42,461 bases of DNA. Source: Nitratiruptor sp. (GTDB lineage: Bacteria; Campylobacterota; Campylobacteria; Campylobacterales; Nitratiruptoraceae). Where the stretch lies: NCBI GenBank assembly GCA_015494535.1, contig WGBC01000006.1, positions 1-42,461 on the forward strand, given 5' to 3'. The position numbers and the translations under genes are program-made. This document shows, piece by piece, positions 1-7,704 of the stretch. The notes below the pieces were generated by a model that had not been told where the DNA came from, searched no databases, and was given only the letters and a program-made list of their open reading frames with translations. Numbering within the stretch: the first letter of the stretch is position 1; each line of letters begins with the position of its first letter.

Positions 1-1
1 T

Positions 2-1231
2 CATAAAGTTGTCAAAGAGCTCTTGCAGCGTGTCGAAGCGGATACCAAAGCCAAAGGTATCGGTAGAGATAGCTTTTTAGAAGCACTTCAAAAAAATCTT
101 ACCCAAATCCTTACAGCCCCTGGCAAGCAAGGCTTTGTTTATGCCCCGCATCCGCCCACAGTGGTGCTGATGACGGGACTACAGGGAAGCGGTAAGACCA
201 CGACTGCTGGTAAGCTTGCCAACTATCTCAAACTTCGCGGCAAAAAAGTGCTATTGGTGGCTGCCGATTTGCAAAGACTCGCTGCAGTAGAGCAGCTTCG
301 CCAAATTGCCGAGCAGATTGATGTGGATTTTTTTGGCAAAGAGGATGAAAAAGATCCTGTAGCAATCGTCAAAGAGGCTCTTGCTGTAGCCAAAGAGAAA
401 CTCTATGATGTGGTAATCATCGATACCGCTGGGCGTTTGGCTATCGATGAGGCGCTCATGCAGGAGCTAAAGAGAGTTAAAGAGGCGGCGAATCCTGATG
501 AAGTCTTTTACGTAGCGGACTCGCTCACAGGACAAGACGCTGTCAGAAGTGCGGCGAAATTCAATGAAGATATAGGTATTACGGGGGTGATTCTTACCAA
601 GTACGATGGTGATAGCAAAGGCGGCGTGGCGTTGAGTTTGGCGCACCAGATCCACGTACCACTGCGCTTTATAGGGACTGGTGAGAAGATGCCAGATCTC
701 GAAGTTTTTATTCCTGAGAGAATTACTAGCCGCCTCATGGGTGCGGGCGATATCGAATCTTTGGCGGAAAAGACGGCGGCCGTTATTGACGAGAAGCAGG
801 CCAAGAAGATTAGCAAAAAGATAGCCAAAGGCAAATTCAATTTCGAGGATTTCCTTGAGCAGCTTGAATCCATCAAAAAGATGGGAAGCCTCAAAAACCT
901 TATCTCCATGATTCCCGGGATGGGAAATATGGCAAAGGCTATCAAAGATCTGGATCTTGAAAACTCCAAAGAGATCAAAAAGATAAAGGCGATGATCAAT
1001 TCCATGACGCCAAAAGAGCGAAAAGATCCAGACTTAATTCTCAAGAACAACTCCAGAAAGCGCCGAATCGCGCAAGGAGCGGGGCTTACTCCCCAAGAGG
1101 TCAACAAGATTCTCAAGCAGTTCAATAATGCAGCCAAATTCGCCAAGAAGTTCGCCGGCAAAAAGGGAATGCAGGACATGCAAAACCTCATGAAGCAGAT
1201 GGGAGGCGGTGGAATCCCACCGATTCGATAA
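2..1231 (+). CDS. ffh: Signal recognition particle protein Ffh, 5' truncated
   Basis: This is the SRP GTPase that binds signal sequences of nascent membrane proteins together with 4.5S RNA and delivers ribosomes to FtsY at the inner membrane. The reading frame is open from base 2, so the start and part of the N domain lie outside the window; the first in-frame start-like codon (TTG at 23) is internal. The G domain shows the P-loop GLQGSGKTTTAGK, the DTAGR motif and the TKYDGDSKGG motif. The C-terminal methionine-rich M domain follows, with SMIPGMGNM and the RNA-binding RRIAQGAG segment, ending in a Gly/Met-rich tail. The usual RPAA element after the P-loop reads RLAA here. It heads the classic ffh-rpsP-khpA-rimM-trmD-rplS cluster. 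Family identity is certain; only the 5' end is missing. Confidence 0.97.
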   Translation, partial: HKVVKELLQRVEADTKAKGIGRDSFLEALQKNLTQILTAPGKQGFVYAPHPPTVVLMTGLQGSGKTTTAGKLANYLKLRGKKVLLVAADLQRLAAVEQLRQIAEQIDVDFFGKEDEKDPVAIVKEALAVAKEKLYDVVIIDTAGRLAIDEALMQELKRVKEAANPDEVFYVADSLTGQDAVRSAAKFNEDIGITGVILTKYDGDSKGGVALSLAHQIHVPLRFIGTGEKMPDLEVFIPERITSRLMGAGDIESLAEKTAAVIDEKQAKKISKKIAKGKFNFEDFLEQLESIKKMGSLKNLISMIPGMGNMAKAIKDLDLENSKEIKKIKAMINSMTPKERKDPDLILKNNSRKRRIAQGAGLTPQEVNKILKQFNNAAKFAKKFAGKKGMQDMQNLMKQMGGGGIPPIR

Positions 1232-1241
1232 TGTTTTGACT

Positions 1242-1263
1242 ACTTTGCATTTTGGTGCAAAGT
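1242..1263 (+). other. Inverted repeat between ffh and rpsP
   Basis: ACTTTGCA at 1242-1249 and TGCAAAGT at 1256-1263 form a perfect 8 bp stem with a six-base TTTTGG loop. No T-run follows, so it is not a standard intrinsic terminator. It may be an mRNA processing or stabilising hairpin that separates ffh from the ribosomal protein genes. An AT-rich stretch (TAAAAT at 1267-1272) just downstream could be a -10 element for rpsP, but no matching -35 is visible. Confidence 0.4.
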
Positions 1264-1301
1264 GGTTAAAATATTATTAACAAAACAAAGGAGAAGTGTA
1301 T

Positions 1302-1541
1302 ATGACAGTCATTAGACTTGCTAGATTTGGTAGAAAAAAGAGACCATTTTACAGAATCGTCGTAACTGATAGCAGAAAAAGAAGAGACAGTGGTTGGATC
1401 GAAGTAATTGGATATTACAATCCTTTGACGGATCCATCTACTGCGAAAATCGACAAAGAGAGACTCAATTACTGGCTCAGTGTCGGTGCTAAAATGAGCG
1501 ATAGAGTTAAAAAAATCAGTGAGTGGGCGGAAGCGAAATAA
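1302..1541 (+). CDS. rpsP: 30S ribosomal protein S16
   Basis: This is a small-subunit protein needed for assembly of the 30S 5' domain. The 79-residue product starts [20 protein letters not shown], the hallmark S16 N-terminus, and continues with the [19 protein letters not shown] block; the length is typical. The ATG at 1302 is chosen because AAGGAG at 1288-1293 sits 8 bases upstream; a GTG at 1296 would leave only 2 bases. The stop codon overlaps the khpA start as TAATG, which implies translational coupling. Confidence 0.98.
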   Translation: MTVIRLARFGRKKRPFYRIVVTDSRKRRDSGWIEVIGYYNPLTDPSTAKIDKERLNYWLSVGAKMSDRVKKISEWAEAK

Positions 1542-1783
1542 TGGTCGAAGATTTTGTGAGAGATTTCGCAAAACTCTTGGCAAACCATCCTGAAGATATT
1601 GAGGTTGTTAGCAACAAAGTCAACGATAGCTATATGGAGATAACGATCTATGCCAACAAAGCCGATGCTGGCAAAATCATCGGTAAAGAGGGCAAAATGA
1701 TTGGAGCCATCAAGACCGTTATCTCGGGATGCAAAGCCAAAGATGGAGTGAGCTACAAGGTCAATGTCCAGCCAAAGGAGTAG
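1541..1783 (+). CDS. khpA: KH-domain RNA-binding protein KhpA
   Basis: This is a small single-KH RNA-binding protein of the YlqC/KhpA family, almost always encoded between rpsP and rimM. In other bacteria it partners KhpB and binds many RNAs. The 80-residue product has the KH signature GKIIGKEGKMIGAIK (GxxG loop = GKEG) preceded by a beta strand DSYMEITIYA. The ATG at 1541 overlaps the rpsP stop; an upstream in-frame GTG at 1523 would lie inside rpsP and adds residues absent from the family. The role in this organism is inferred from the family and position. Confidence 0.93.
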   Translation: MVEDFVRDFAKLLANHPEDIEVVSNKVNDSYMEITIYANKADAGKIIGKEGKMIGAIKTVISGCKAKDGVSYKVNVQPKE

Positions 1784-1786
1784 TTA

Positions 1787-2308
1787 GTGAAAAAGCTAGC
1801 TATCGCAAGGCTAGGGCGAAGCGTAGGTCTCAAAGGTGAGATGCGCTTTTTCAACCTTTGCGATTTTCCTGAACAATTCAAAGCGGGCGCAGTTTTTGAG
1901 AGCGATCGTGGTCAGATTACCATAGAGCGGGTCAATTTCGATCGGGGCACTATAAAACTTGAAGGTGTCGATACGCCAGAAGAAGCCAAAAAGTTTACCA
2001 ATGCTTATCTGTATAGTGATGAGAGCAAGACGAAAGAGCAGATAGAACTTGGAAAAGATGAGTATTTTTGGTTTGATATTATAGGGCTTAATCTTTTTGA
2101 AAAGGGCGAGCTGCTTGGCAAAGTGATCGACATCGATCGATTGCCTGCGGCAGACTACCTCGTGGTTGCGACCGACGAGGCGTTGCAAAAGCAAAATCTT
2201 CCAAAACGTTTTTTGGTGCCATTTTTGGATAAATTTGTCAAAAATGTGGATCTTGAGAAAAAAACTATCGAAGCAGATGGCGCAAAAGAGATTTTAGAAG
2301 CTTCATGA
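1787..2308 (+). CDS. rimM: 16S rRNA processing protein RimM
   Basis: RimM binds the 30S head (S19 region) and promotes 16S rRNA maturation. The 173-residue product begins with a GTG codon 3 bases after khpA: MKKLAIARLGRSVGLKGEMR, the typical RimM N-terminal beta-barrel start with the GxKGE motif. The C-terminal PRC-barrel-like half contains DEYFWFDIIGL and the terminal RFLVPFLDKFVKNVDLEKK block. It overlaps trmD by four bases (ATGA), as is common for this pair. Length is normal and identification is secure. Confidence 0.95.
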   Translation: MKKLAIARLGRSVGLKGEMRFFNLCDFPEQFKAGAVFESDRGQITIERVNFDRGTIKLEGVDTPEEAKKFTNAYLYSDESKTKEQIELGKDEYFWFDIIGLNLFEKGELLGKVIDIDRLPAADYLVVATDEALQKQNLPKRFLVPFLDKFVKNVDLEKKTIEADGAKEILEAS

Positions 2309-2985
2309 AAATAACCTATCTCACCCTTTTCCCCCAATTGATGCAGTGCTACTTCGAAGATTCCATTCTCAAAAGGGGGTTGCAAAAAGATCTCTTTGCT
2401 ATAGAGTTTGTTAATTTTAGATCATTTAGCACCAATCGCCACAAAAAAGTGGATAGGCCAAAGGTTGGGGGAGGGGCTGGCATGCTTTTGGAGCCAGAAC
2501 CAATCGCTAGGGCGCTAAAAGCCGTGCGGCAAAAGGAGTCATGGACTATATTCGTTACGCCCGTGGCTAAAAGGTTCAACCAAAAAGATGCGAAGAGACT
2601 CGCTAAAAGAGAGCATCTTATTTTCGTTTGCGGACGCTACGAGGGATTTGACGAGAGGCTTATAGAAATCTATGCCGACGAGGTGTTGAGTCTAGGTGAT
2701 TTTATCCTTAGTGGTGGCGAATTGGCTGCCCTTGCTATGAGCGATGCGATTTTGAGAAACGTTCCTGGAGTCCTAGGCAACGAGGCGTCACTTGAGGAAG
2801 AGAGCTTCGAGGATGCCATTCTGGAGGCGCCTGCGTTCACAAAGCCGGATGAGTTTGAGGGTAGAAAAATAGTTTTAGAGTTTTTAAAGGGAAATCATAG
2901 TAAAATTAGCGCCTTAAAATATGGTATGGCTCTGATGAGGACGAATTACTATAGACCTGATAAAAGGATTGAGTATGAGAAATAA
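2305..2985 (+). CDS. trmD: tRNA (guanine37-N1)-methyltransferase
   Basis: TrmD makes m1G37 next to the anticodon using S-adenosylmethionine, which prevents +1 frameshifting. The 226-residue protein is a SPOUT-class trefoil-knot enzyme. Visible signatures are the N-terminal [12 protein letters not shown], the GGGAGML substrate loop, the [10 protein letters not shown] motif and the knot segment [15 protein letters not shown], followed by VPGVLGN. It overlaps rimM by 4 bases and its last 11 bases overlap the rplS start. Length and motifs are canonical. Confidence 0.97.
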   Translation: MKITYLTLFPQLMQCYFEDSILKRGLQKDLFAIEFVNFRSFSTNRHKKVDRPKVGGGAGMLLEPEPIARALKAVRQKESWTIFVTPVAKRFNQKDAKRLAKREHLIFVCGRYEGFDERLIEIYADEVLSLGDFILSGGELAALAMSDAILRNVPGVLGNEASLEEESFEDAILEAPAFTKPDEFEGRKIVLEFLKGNHSKISALKYGMALMRTNYYRPDKRIEYEK

Positions 2986-3334
2986 GTATATTGAGCACTT
3001 TGAGAAAAGCCAGATCGAAGCTAAGCAAGTACCAGAGTTTAGAGCTGGCGATACTGTAAGGGTGGCGGTTGAGATCAAAGAGGGTGACAAGACGAGAATC
3101 CAGAATTTCGAGGGCGTATGCATCGCTATCCGTGGAGAAGGCACGGGCAAGACCTTTACCGTAAGAAAAATCGGCGCAAACAACATAGGCGTAGAGAGAA
3201 TCTTCCCGCTCTATAGCGACAGTATCAAAGATATCAAAGTTGTTAGAAGAGGTCGTGTAAGAAGAGCGAAGCTTTATTACCTTAGAGAAAGAAAAGGTAA
3301 AGCTGCAAGAATTAGAGAGCTTGGCAGAAAGTAG
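2975..3334 (+). CDS. rplS: 50S ribosomal protein L19
   Basis: L19 lies at the 30S-50S interface. The 119-residue product starts [18 protein letters not shown] and carries the family blocks [40 protein letters not shown] and the basic C-terminal [15 protein letters not shown] segment. The ATG at 2975 has AAGGA at 2964-2968 six bases upstream; an in-frame TTG at 2969 fits less well. The start lies within the end of trmD, suggesting coupling. It ends the ffh-rplS cluster, and its stop codon sits in the loop of an inverted repeat. Confidence 0.97.
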   Translation: MRNKYIEHFEKSQIEAKQVPEFRAGDTVRVAVEIKEGDKTRIQNFEGVCIAIRGEGTGKTFTVRKIGANNIGVERIFPLYSDSIKDIKVVRRGRVRRAKLYYLRERKGKAARIRELGRK

Positions 3335-3362
3335 TTGCCAAGCCTCAATATGGCAAGGCTTG
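3319..3362. terminator. Overlapping inverted repeats at the rplS/nuclease junction
   Basis: GCTTGGCA at 3319-3326 pairs perfectly with TGCCAAGC at 3336-3343, with a nine-base loop that contains the rplS stop codon. The second arm also takes part in two alternative hairpins: TTGCCA 3335-3340 with TGGCAA 3351-3356, and CAAGCC 3339-3344 with GGCTTG 3357-3362. These structures cannot all form together. They lie where two convergent genes end 10 bases apart and could stop or shield transcripts from both sides. There is no T-run, so intrinsic termination is only a guess. Confidence 0.4.
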
Positions 3363-3863
3363 CGAGAAGAGACTACTGAAAAACTTCTTGGCCTTTTTTG
3401 CTTGCGCGTAATCTTTTATGAAATAGATCGTTTCATAATTGTTTCCAAAAGCTGAGTGTGACCAGTTTGCCGAACCGAGAATGATCTTTTTGTTGTCAAA
3501 GATTGCTAGCTTCATGTGCATTTTGCCATAATACTTGCCTCTTTTTACATATTTTCCCCTTGTCAATCTCACATTGATATTTTTGTATTTAGCGAGATAG
3601 CCGATTTTGGAGTGTCTATCCCGCATGCTCTGTTCGAAATCCGCTACGATATGAATCTTTACGCCCCTTTTTGCTGCGTTTTTGAGCCTTTTTGCAATGG
3701 TTTTGTTTGTGAAGCTGTACATTGCTATATCTATCGAGTTTTTGGCTGTATCTATCCAAAAGAGTAGCCTCTTTTGTGCGTTTTTTGCTTCAAAAGGCAT
3801 AAAGTAGAGTTCGCTTGCTAATAAAACTGTCCCAAGAATCGATAATAAAAGCAGTTTTTTCAT
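3345..3863 (-). CDS. Secreted phospholipase D-family nuclease (NucT-like)
   Basis: The 172-residue product has an N-terminal signal segment (MKKLLLLSILGTVLLAS) and a single HKD motif: H116, K118, D123 in HMKLAIFDNKKIILGSANWS. Single-HKD proteins of this size (Nuc and NucT families) are usually dimeric, metal-independent endonucleases. The Helicobacter pylori NucT protein is a membrane-associated nuclease linked to DNA uptake and purine scavenging, and this protein looks like the same type. AAGGAG lies 5 bases before the ATG. It is transcribed opposite to both flanking operons. The nuclease role is inferred from family membership; a lipid substrate is less likely at this size. Confidence 0.85.
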   Translation of the reverse strand: MKKLLLLSILGTVLLASELYFMPFEAKNAQKRLLFWIDTAKNSIDIAMYSFTNKTIAKRLKNAAKRGVKIHIVADFEQSMRDRHSKIGYLAKYKNINVRLTRGKYVKRGKYYGKMHMKLAIFDNKKIILGSANWSHSAFGNNYETIYFIKDYAQAKKAKKFFSSLFSQALPY

Positions 3864-3932
3864 GATACTCCTTGTAAATTATCAAAAATATTAAAGCAAA
3901 AAAATATTAAAATTAGCAAAAAGGAATGGTGA
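3864..3932. promoter_or_regulatory. Divergent AT-rich promoter region
   Basis: This 69-base, strongly AT-rich gap separates the divergent nuclease and acidic-protein genes. On the minus strand a GATAAT-like -10 lies close upstream of the nuclease ribosome binding site. On the plus strand AATATTAAAATT precedes AAGGA at 3921-3925. No clear -35 boxes are seen, which is normal for this phylum. Confidence 0.35.
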
Positions 3933-4817
3933 ATGAAGCTCTTACTCATAAATAAAAATCCCGTAGTTTCTCGTATGATGCTGATGAGCGTCCCAAAAGC
4001 GGGCTTTGAGATCGAAGAGTGTGAGAGCGTTTACGATCTTCCCTCGGGACGCTATGAGGTGGTGGTAATTGACGATGAGATGTATGATGAGAATTTTTTG
4101 CACGATATCAAGCAGAACGTAAAGTTCGCAAAACTTGGCCTCATTACCGCTTCAAAAAGTACCGACAAAGAGGGGTTCGATTTTATTTTGACAAAGCCTT
4201 TCTTGCCTACCGATCTTATTGAAATTTTGCGCGAAGTCAAAAACGAGCTTGAGCAAAGCGGAGTTTTGCCAGAACCTGAGCCAAAAGAGGAGGAGGGCTC
4301 TGCTTTTGAGAAGTTTATGGCATCGGATGAAGAGATAGAGCAAAACTACCTCAAGGAGTTCGAGCCCAAAATCGAGCCATCCGAGCTGGAAAAGATCGTG
4401 GAGGTGGAAGAGAAGGAAGAGGAGTCGCCTTTCGTGCAAGAGGAGCTTGGCAAAAGCGGCGTTTTGAATGAAGAGGAGGTAGAAAAGGTCTCACAACTTT
4501 TGGAAGAGACCCAAGAAGAGCCTATCGTGCCGCTTGCCTCCAGCGAACCGGAGCCCAAGGAAGAGCCAGAGCCAGGACCCACTCCTGAGTCCATCTTGAC
4601 CTCTTTGGTGAGTGAAGAGCAAGCAAGTGAGCCAGAAGAGTCTGTAGCACCGGTATCCGAGCCAAAAATAGAGGAGCCAGCAATACATGAGGAGAAAAAA
4701 GTAGAACATGTGGCAAAAGAGATGGCGCAAAATATCAATGCTTCTATGTTACGAGAGCTGCTCGATGGTATGCAACTAGACATCACCATCAAAATCTCCT
4801 TTCCGGATAAGCGATGA
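3933..4817 (+). CDS. Degenerate response-regulator receiver with long acidic tail
   Basis: Residues 1-105 resemble a CheY-like receiver: MKLLLINKNP (strand 1), VVVIDDE around D47/D48 (phosphoacceptor strand), GLITAS with T72 (strand 4) and FILTKPF with K88 (strand 5). The acidic pair normally following strand 1 is replaced by N7-K8-N9, so Mg-dependent phosphorylation is doubtful. Residues 110-265 are very rich in Glu and Pro and look disordered. A short C-terminal block (MAQNINASMLRELLDGMQ then LDITIKISFP) looks folded and may be a docking helix. The stop overlaps gmk by four bases. I recall a 'highly acidic protein' gene before gmk-tatA-argS in Campylobacter, so this is probably its counterpart. 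No function is known to me. AAGGA lies 7 bases before the ATG. Confidence 0.8.
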   Translation: MKLLLINKNPVVSRMMLMSVPKAGFEIEECESVYDLPSGRYEVVVIDDEMYDENFLHDIKQNVKFAKLGLITASKSTDKEGFDFILTKPFLPTDLIEILREVKNELEQSGVLPEPEPKEEEGSAFEKFMASDEEIEQNYLKEFEPKIEPSELEKIVEVEEKEEESPFVQEELGKSGVLNEEEVEKVSQLLEETQEEPIVPLASSEPEPKEEPEPGPTPESILTSLVSEEQASEPEESVAPVSEPKIEEPAIHEEKKVEHVAKEMAQNINASMLRELLDGMQLDITIKISFPDKR

Positions 4818-5437
4818 ATTTCAAAAAAGGGGCACTGCTTCTACTCTCTGGCCCAAGTGGGGCTGGCAAAAGCACGCTTATTCAAACTATTCTGCAGCAC
4901 CAAAAAGATGTCTATTTTAGTATCTCCACCACCACAAGGCCCCGAAGAGAGGGCGAAGTGGATGGAAGGGATTACTACTTTGTGAGCAAAGAGGAGTTTG
5001 AAAAGGATATTGAAGCTGGGATGTTTTTGGAGTGGGCGAAGGTGCACGACAACTACTACGGCACATCGCTGCGCCCGGTAATGCAAGCATTGGATGCGGG
5101 TAAACTAGTGCTTTTCGATGTGGATGTGCAAGGATTTGCGGCAATTAGGAAAAGTCCACTCTCTTCGCTGCTTACTTCCGTATTCGTCACAACGCCCAGC
5201 AAAGAGGAGCTAAGGCGCAGGCTTGCCGCAAGAGGCACCGATAGCGAGGAGGTAATTGCTAAAAGGCTGCAAAACGCCCTCGAAGAGATGGCCTATATGA
5301 AAGAATACGACTATATTTTGATAAATAGCGATCTCAAAAAGTCTCAAGAAGCGATTCTTTCTATAGCGAAAACGGCGCGGCTTAAAAGAAGTCAAGAAGA
5401 GATCCAAGAATTTATAAATTATTGGCAAGCCAATTAG
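4814..5437 (+). CDS. gmk: Guanylate kinase
   Basis: This cytoplasmic enzyme phosphorylates GMP (and dGMP) to the diphosphate, feeding nucleic acid and (p)ppGpp synthesis. The 207-residue product carries the P-loop GPSGAGKST near the N-terminus and the GMP-binding blocks STTTRPRREGEVDGRDYYFV and FLEWAKVHDNYYGTS. Length is normal. The start ATG lies inside the last codon and stop of the acidic receiver-like gene (ATGA overlap), so the two are translationally coupled. Confidence 0.97.
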   Translation: MNFKKGALLLLSGPSGAGKSTLIQTILQHQKDVYFSISTTTRPRREGEVDGRDYYFVSKEEFEKDIEAGMFLEWAKVHDNYYGTSLRPVMQALDAGKLVLFDVDVQGFAAIRKSPLSSLLTSVFVTTPSKEELRRRLAARGTDSEEVIAKRLQNALEEMAYMKEYDYILINSDLKKSQEAILSIAKTARLKRSQEEIQEFINYWQAN

Positions 5438-5468
5438 CTATAAAGCCATATTAAGAAATTTTGAGTAT

Positions 5469-5487
5469 TATTTTATGTAATAAAATA
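5469..5487. promoter_or_regulatory. AT-rich dyad and probable -10 region before tatA
   Basis: TATTTTA at 5469-5475 and TAAAATA at 5481-5487 form a perfect inverted repeat around TGTAA, in the 63-base gap between gmk and tatA. The second arm contains TAAAAT, a possible -10, but it lies only about 14 bases before the tatA ATG. The dyad may instead be an operator or an mRNA hairpin. AAGGAG for tatA is at 5490-5495. Confidence 0.3.
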
Positions 5488-5500
5488 GCAAGGAGAGAGT

Positions 5501-5731
5501 ATGGGTATGCCAAGTATGCCGGAACTTCTGGTTATATTAGCGATTGTGGTGCTGCTTTTTGGTGCCAAGAAGATTCCAGAGTTAGCCAAAGGATTGGGAA
5601 GCGGTATCAAAAACTTTAAAAAAGCGATGAGAGAAGACGAGGAAGAGGAAGCGCCAAAAAAAGAGATAGAAAAAGAGACGACCGCATCTACTACCCAAAC
5701 CACCGCTACGCCTGAGAAAAAAGAGGCGTAA
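5501..5731 (+). CDS. tatA: Twin-arginine translocase subunit TatA
   Basis: TatA forms the protein-conducting assembly that exports folded twin-arginine substrates, for example cofactor-loaded respiratory enzymes. The 76-residue product starts [20 protein letters not shown], the short TatA membrane helix, followed by the hinge [24 protein letters not shown] amphipathic helix and a disordered acidic tail rich in E, K and T. The FG motif at the hinge and the size favour TatA over TatB. No tatB or tatC is in the window. AAGGAG at 5490-5495 supports the start. Confidence 0.93.
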   Translation: MGMPSMPELLVILAIVVLLFGAKKIPELAKGLGSGIKNFKKAMREDEEEEAPKKEIEKETTASTTQTTATPEKKEA

Positions 5732-5754
5732 TGTAAGCAGTTTTTCTGCTTACA
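5732..5754 (+). terminator. Strong hairpin after tatA
   Basis: TGTAAGCAG at 5732-5740 and CTGCTTACA at 5746-5754 form a perfect 9 bp stem with a TTTTT loop, beginning right after the tatA stop. Only a short pyrimidine stretch (TCTCTT) follows, so termination would be partial at best. It may set the ratio of tatA to argS transcripts, since no clear separate argS promoter is seen. Confidence 0.5.
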
Positions 5755-5776
5755 ATCTCTTAACAAGGAAACAGGC

Positions 5777-7357
5777 TTGAGAAAAAGAGTCCAGCAAGAG
5801 CTGCAAAACATCCTGCAAAAAGAAATTGTCCTAGAAAAGCCAAAAGAGAAAAAATTTGGCCATTTTGCCACGCCGATTGCTTTCACCCTGGCCAAAGAGC
5901 TTAGGCGATCCCCTATGCAAATAGCCGATGAGCTTGCCAAAAATTTCGCAAAGCTTTCTATTTTCGAGAAAGTCGAACCACTCAAAGGCTATGTGAATTT
6001 TAAGCTGAGCGAAGATTTTTTGGACGAGTATGCTACCTGGGCATTGCGAAATGAGCCAGAGTTTGGCACGGATAAGCAAGGAGAGAAGATTCTCTTGGAG
6101 TTCGTGAGCGCCAACCCTACCGGCCCATTGCACATTGGGCATGCTAGAGGCGCGGTTATCGGCGAGGCGTTGAGCCGCATCGGCAAGCACCTGGGTAATG
6201 AGATCGTCAAAGAGTATTACATCAATGACGCAGGCAATCAAATCTATCTTTTGGGGCTCTCCATATATCTTAGCGCTTGTGAGATTTTGGGAAAAGAGGT
6301 GGAGTGGCCTGATGAATACTACAGGGGTGAATATATCAAGGAGTTGGCAAGAAAGGCGCTAGAACTCTTTGGCGAAGAGATAGTGGAGCATAAGCAGATT
6401 GATAGGCTCAGTGACTGGGGCAAGGATGAGATGATGGAGCTTATTCGATCCAACTTGGCAGAAGTTGGGATCGAGTTTGATAGCTTTGTGAGCGAAAAGG
6501 AGCTCTACCAAAAGTGGGATGAGGTTCTAGCTATATTGCGGGAGCATGGAGCCATTTACGAAAAAGATGGCAAGCTATGGCTGCGATCTTGCGAGTATGG
6601 GGACGAGAAAGATAGAGTCGTGGTGCGCGAAGATGGGCGTCCTACCTATCTAGCCGGAGATATTATTTATCACTACACCAAATTTCAGCGAGGTTTCGAT
6701 CGCTACATCAATATTTGGGGTGCTGATCACCACGGCTATATCGCTAGGGTCAAAGCGGCTATCAAGTTTTTGGGATATGACCCTGATAAGCTTGAAATTA
6801 TCCTAGCGCAGATGGTCTCGCTTCTTAAAGGAGGCGAGCCATACAAGATGAGCAAGAGGGCAGGCAATTTTATCTTGATGAGTGAAGTGGTGGAGGAGAT
6901 TGGCGCAGATGCTTTGAAATTTATGTTTCTTAGCAAAAAGAGCGATACGCACTTGGAATTCGATGTAGATATGCTCAAAAAAGAGGATAGCTCCAACCCG
7001 GTTTATTACATCAACTACGCACATGCGCGCATCAATTCAGTCATGCAAAAGGCTGGCAAGAGCTTGGAGGATGTAGTGGATGTGCCCCTTAAAGGGCTCA
7101 ATGAAGAGGCAAAAGACCTGCTTTTTAGCGCGCTGTTGCTGCCAGAAGTGATAGAAGATGCATTTTTCAAAAGAGAATTGCAGCGTGTCACCGACTATCT
7201 CAAAGCTTTAGCGGCGCAGCTGCACAGCTTTTACAACAAGCACAAAGTTATAGGCACCGAGAACGAGGATAAGTACCTCAAGCTTTTGCTGGTAGTTGCA
7301 CTCTCTATTCGCGTAGGTTTGCGTCTGCTTGGAATTGAAGCGAAATATAGGATGTAA
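5777..7357 (+). CDS. argS: Arginyl-tRNA synthetase
   Basis: This class I synthetase charges tRNA-Arg. The 526-residue product shows the HIGH motif (HIGH at residues 119-122 within [14 protein letters not shown]) and a KMSKR motif at 357-361 ([10 protein letters not shown]). The N-terminal additional domain and the C-terminal anticodon-binding DALR-type domain ending [13 protein letters not shown]-like ([12 protein letters not shown]) are present. The start is TTG at 5777 with AAGGAA six bases upstream; the frame gives the expected [10 protein letters not shown] beginning. Length is typical. The conserved gmk-tatA-argS order is kept. Confidence 0.97.
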   Translation: MRKRVQQELQNILQKEIVLEKPKEKKFGHFATPIAFTLAKELRRSPMQIADELAKNFAKLSIFEKVEPLKGYVNFKLSEDFLDEYATWALRNEPEFGTDKQGEKILLEFVSANPTGPLHIGHARGAVIGEALSRIGKHLGNEIVKEYYINDAGNQIYLLGLSIYLSACEILGKEVEWPDEYYRGEYIKELARKALELFGEEIVEHKQIDRLSDWGKDEMMELIRSNLAEVGIEFDSFVSEKELYQKWDEVLAILREHGAIYEKDGKLWLRSCEYGDEKDRVVVREDGRPTYLAGDIIYHYTKFQRGFDRYINIWGADHHGYIARVKAAIKFLGYDPDKLEIILAQMVSLLKGGEPYKMSKRAGNFILMSEVVEEIGADALKFMFLSKKSDTHLEFDVDMLKKEDSSNPVYYINYAHARINSVMQKAGKSLEDVVDVPLKGLNEEAKDLLFSALLLPEVIEDAFFKRELQRVTDYLKALAAQLHSFYNKHKVIGTENEDKYLKLLLVVALSIRVGLRLLGIEAKYRM

Positions 7358-7365
7358 GGAGAGGA

Positions 7366-7704
7366 ATGCAAACGCTTGAAAACAGGTGCGAGGAGATTAA
7401 GAAAGTTCTTGAAAACAAAAAGGGTGAAAACGTCGAGATCATCGATACGCGCAAAGGGGATTATTTTGTAGATAGCGTGATTGTGGCCACTACACTGAGC
7501 GACAAGCACACCGCTGCTTTGCTCGATCACCTTAAAGAGGAGCTCAAGCCCAAGGGGGAGCAGTTTTTGAAAGTCCAAGAGGGCGAGGAGTGGATTGTTG
7601 TGGATTTGGGAGATATTTTGATCCATCTCATGACGGAGGCCTATCGCCAGAAATACCAGATCGAGGAGTTTTTGCGCGAGCTAATGAGCGATAAAAATCG
7701 ATAA
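7366..7704 (+). CDS. rsfS: Ribosomal silencing factor RsfS
   Basis: RsfS (YbeB/Iojap family) binds L14 on free 50S subunits and blocks subunit joining in nutrient-poor conditions. The 112-residue product has the family core: NVEIIDTRKGDYFVDSVIVAT, then EGEEWIVVDLGDILIHLMTEAYRQKYQIEEF. It starts 8 bases after argS with GGAGAGGA before the ATG, so it is probably co-transcribed with argS. Its 3' end overlaps nadD on the other strand by 77 bases. In Campylobacter I recall rsfS lying directly downstream of nadD in the same orientation, so the arrangement here looks rearranged. Confidence 0.95.
   Translation: MQTLENRCEEIKKVLENKKGENVEIIDTRKGDYFVDSVIVATTLSDKHTAALLDHLKEELKPKGEQFLKVQEGEEWIVVDLGDILIHLMTEAYRQKYQIEEFLRELMSDKNR

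Noticed and set aside
508-1191. 227-residue minus-strand open frame under ffh
   Set aside because: It is a complement of the conserved ffh reading frame, rich in Leu, Ser and Ile as expected for such a shadow, with no ribosome site.
4500-4690. Glu/Pro-rich stretches looked at as a possible tandem DNA repeat
   Set aside because: The repeats are compositional (GAG, GAA, CCA codons) and not of a constant unit length, so this is low-complexity protein and not a DNA repeat array.
4346-4792. Minus-strand serine-rich frame (148 codons)
   Set aside because: It is the antisense of the Glu/Pro-rich acidic region; GAG/GAA codons read backwards give Ser, Leu and Phe runs.
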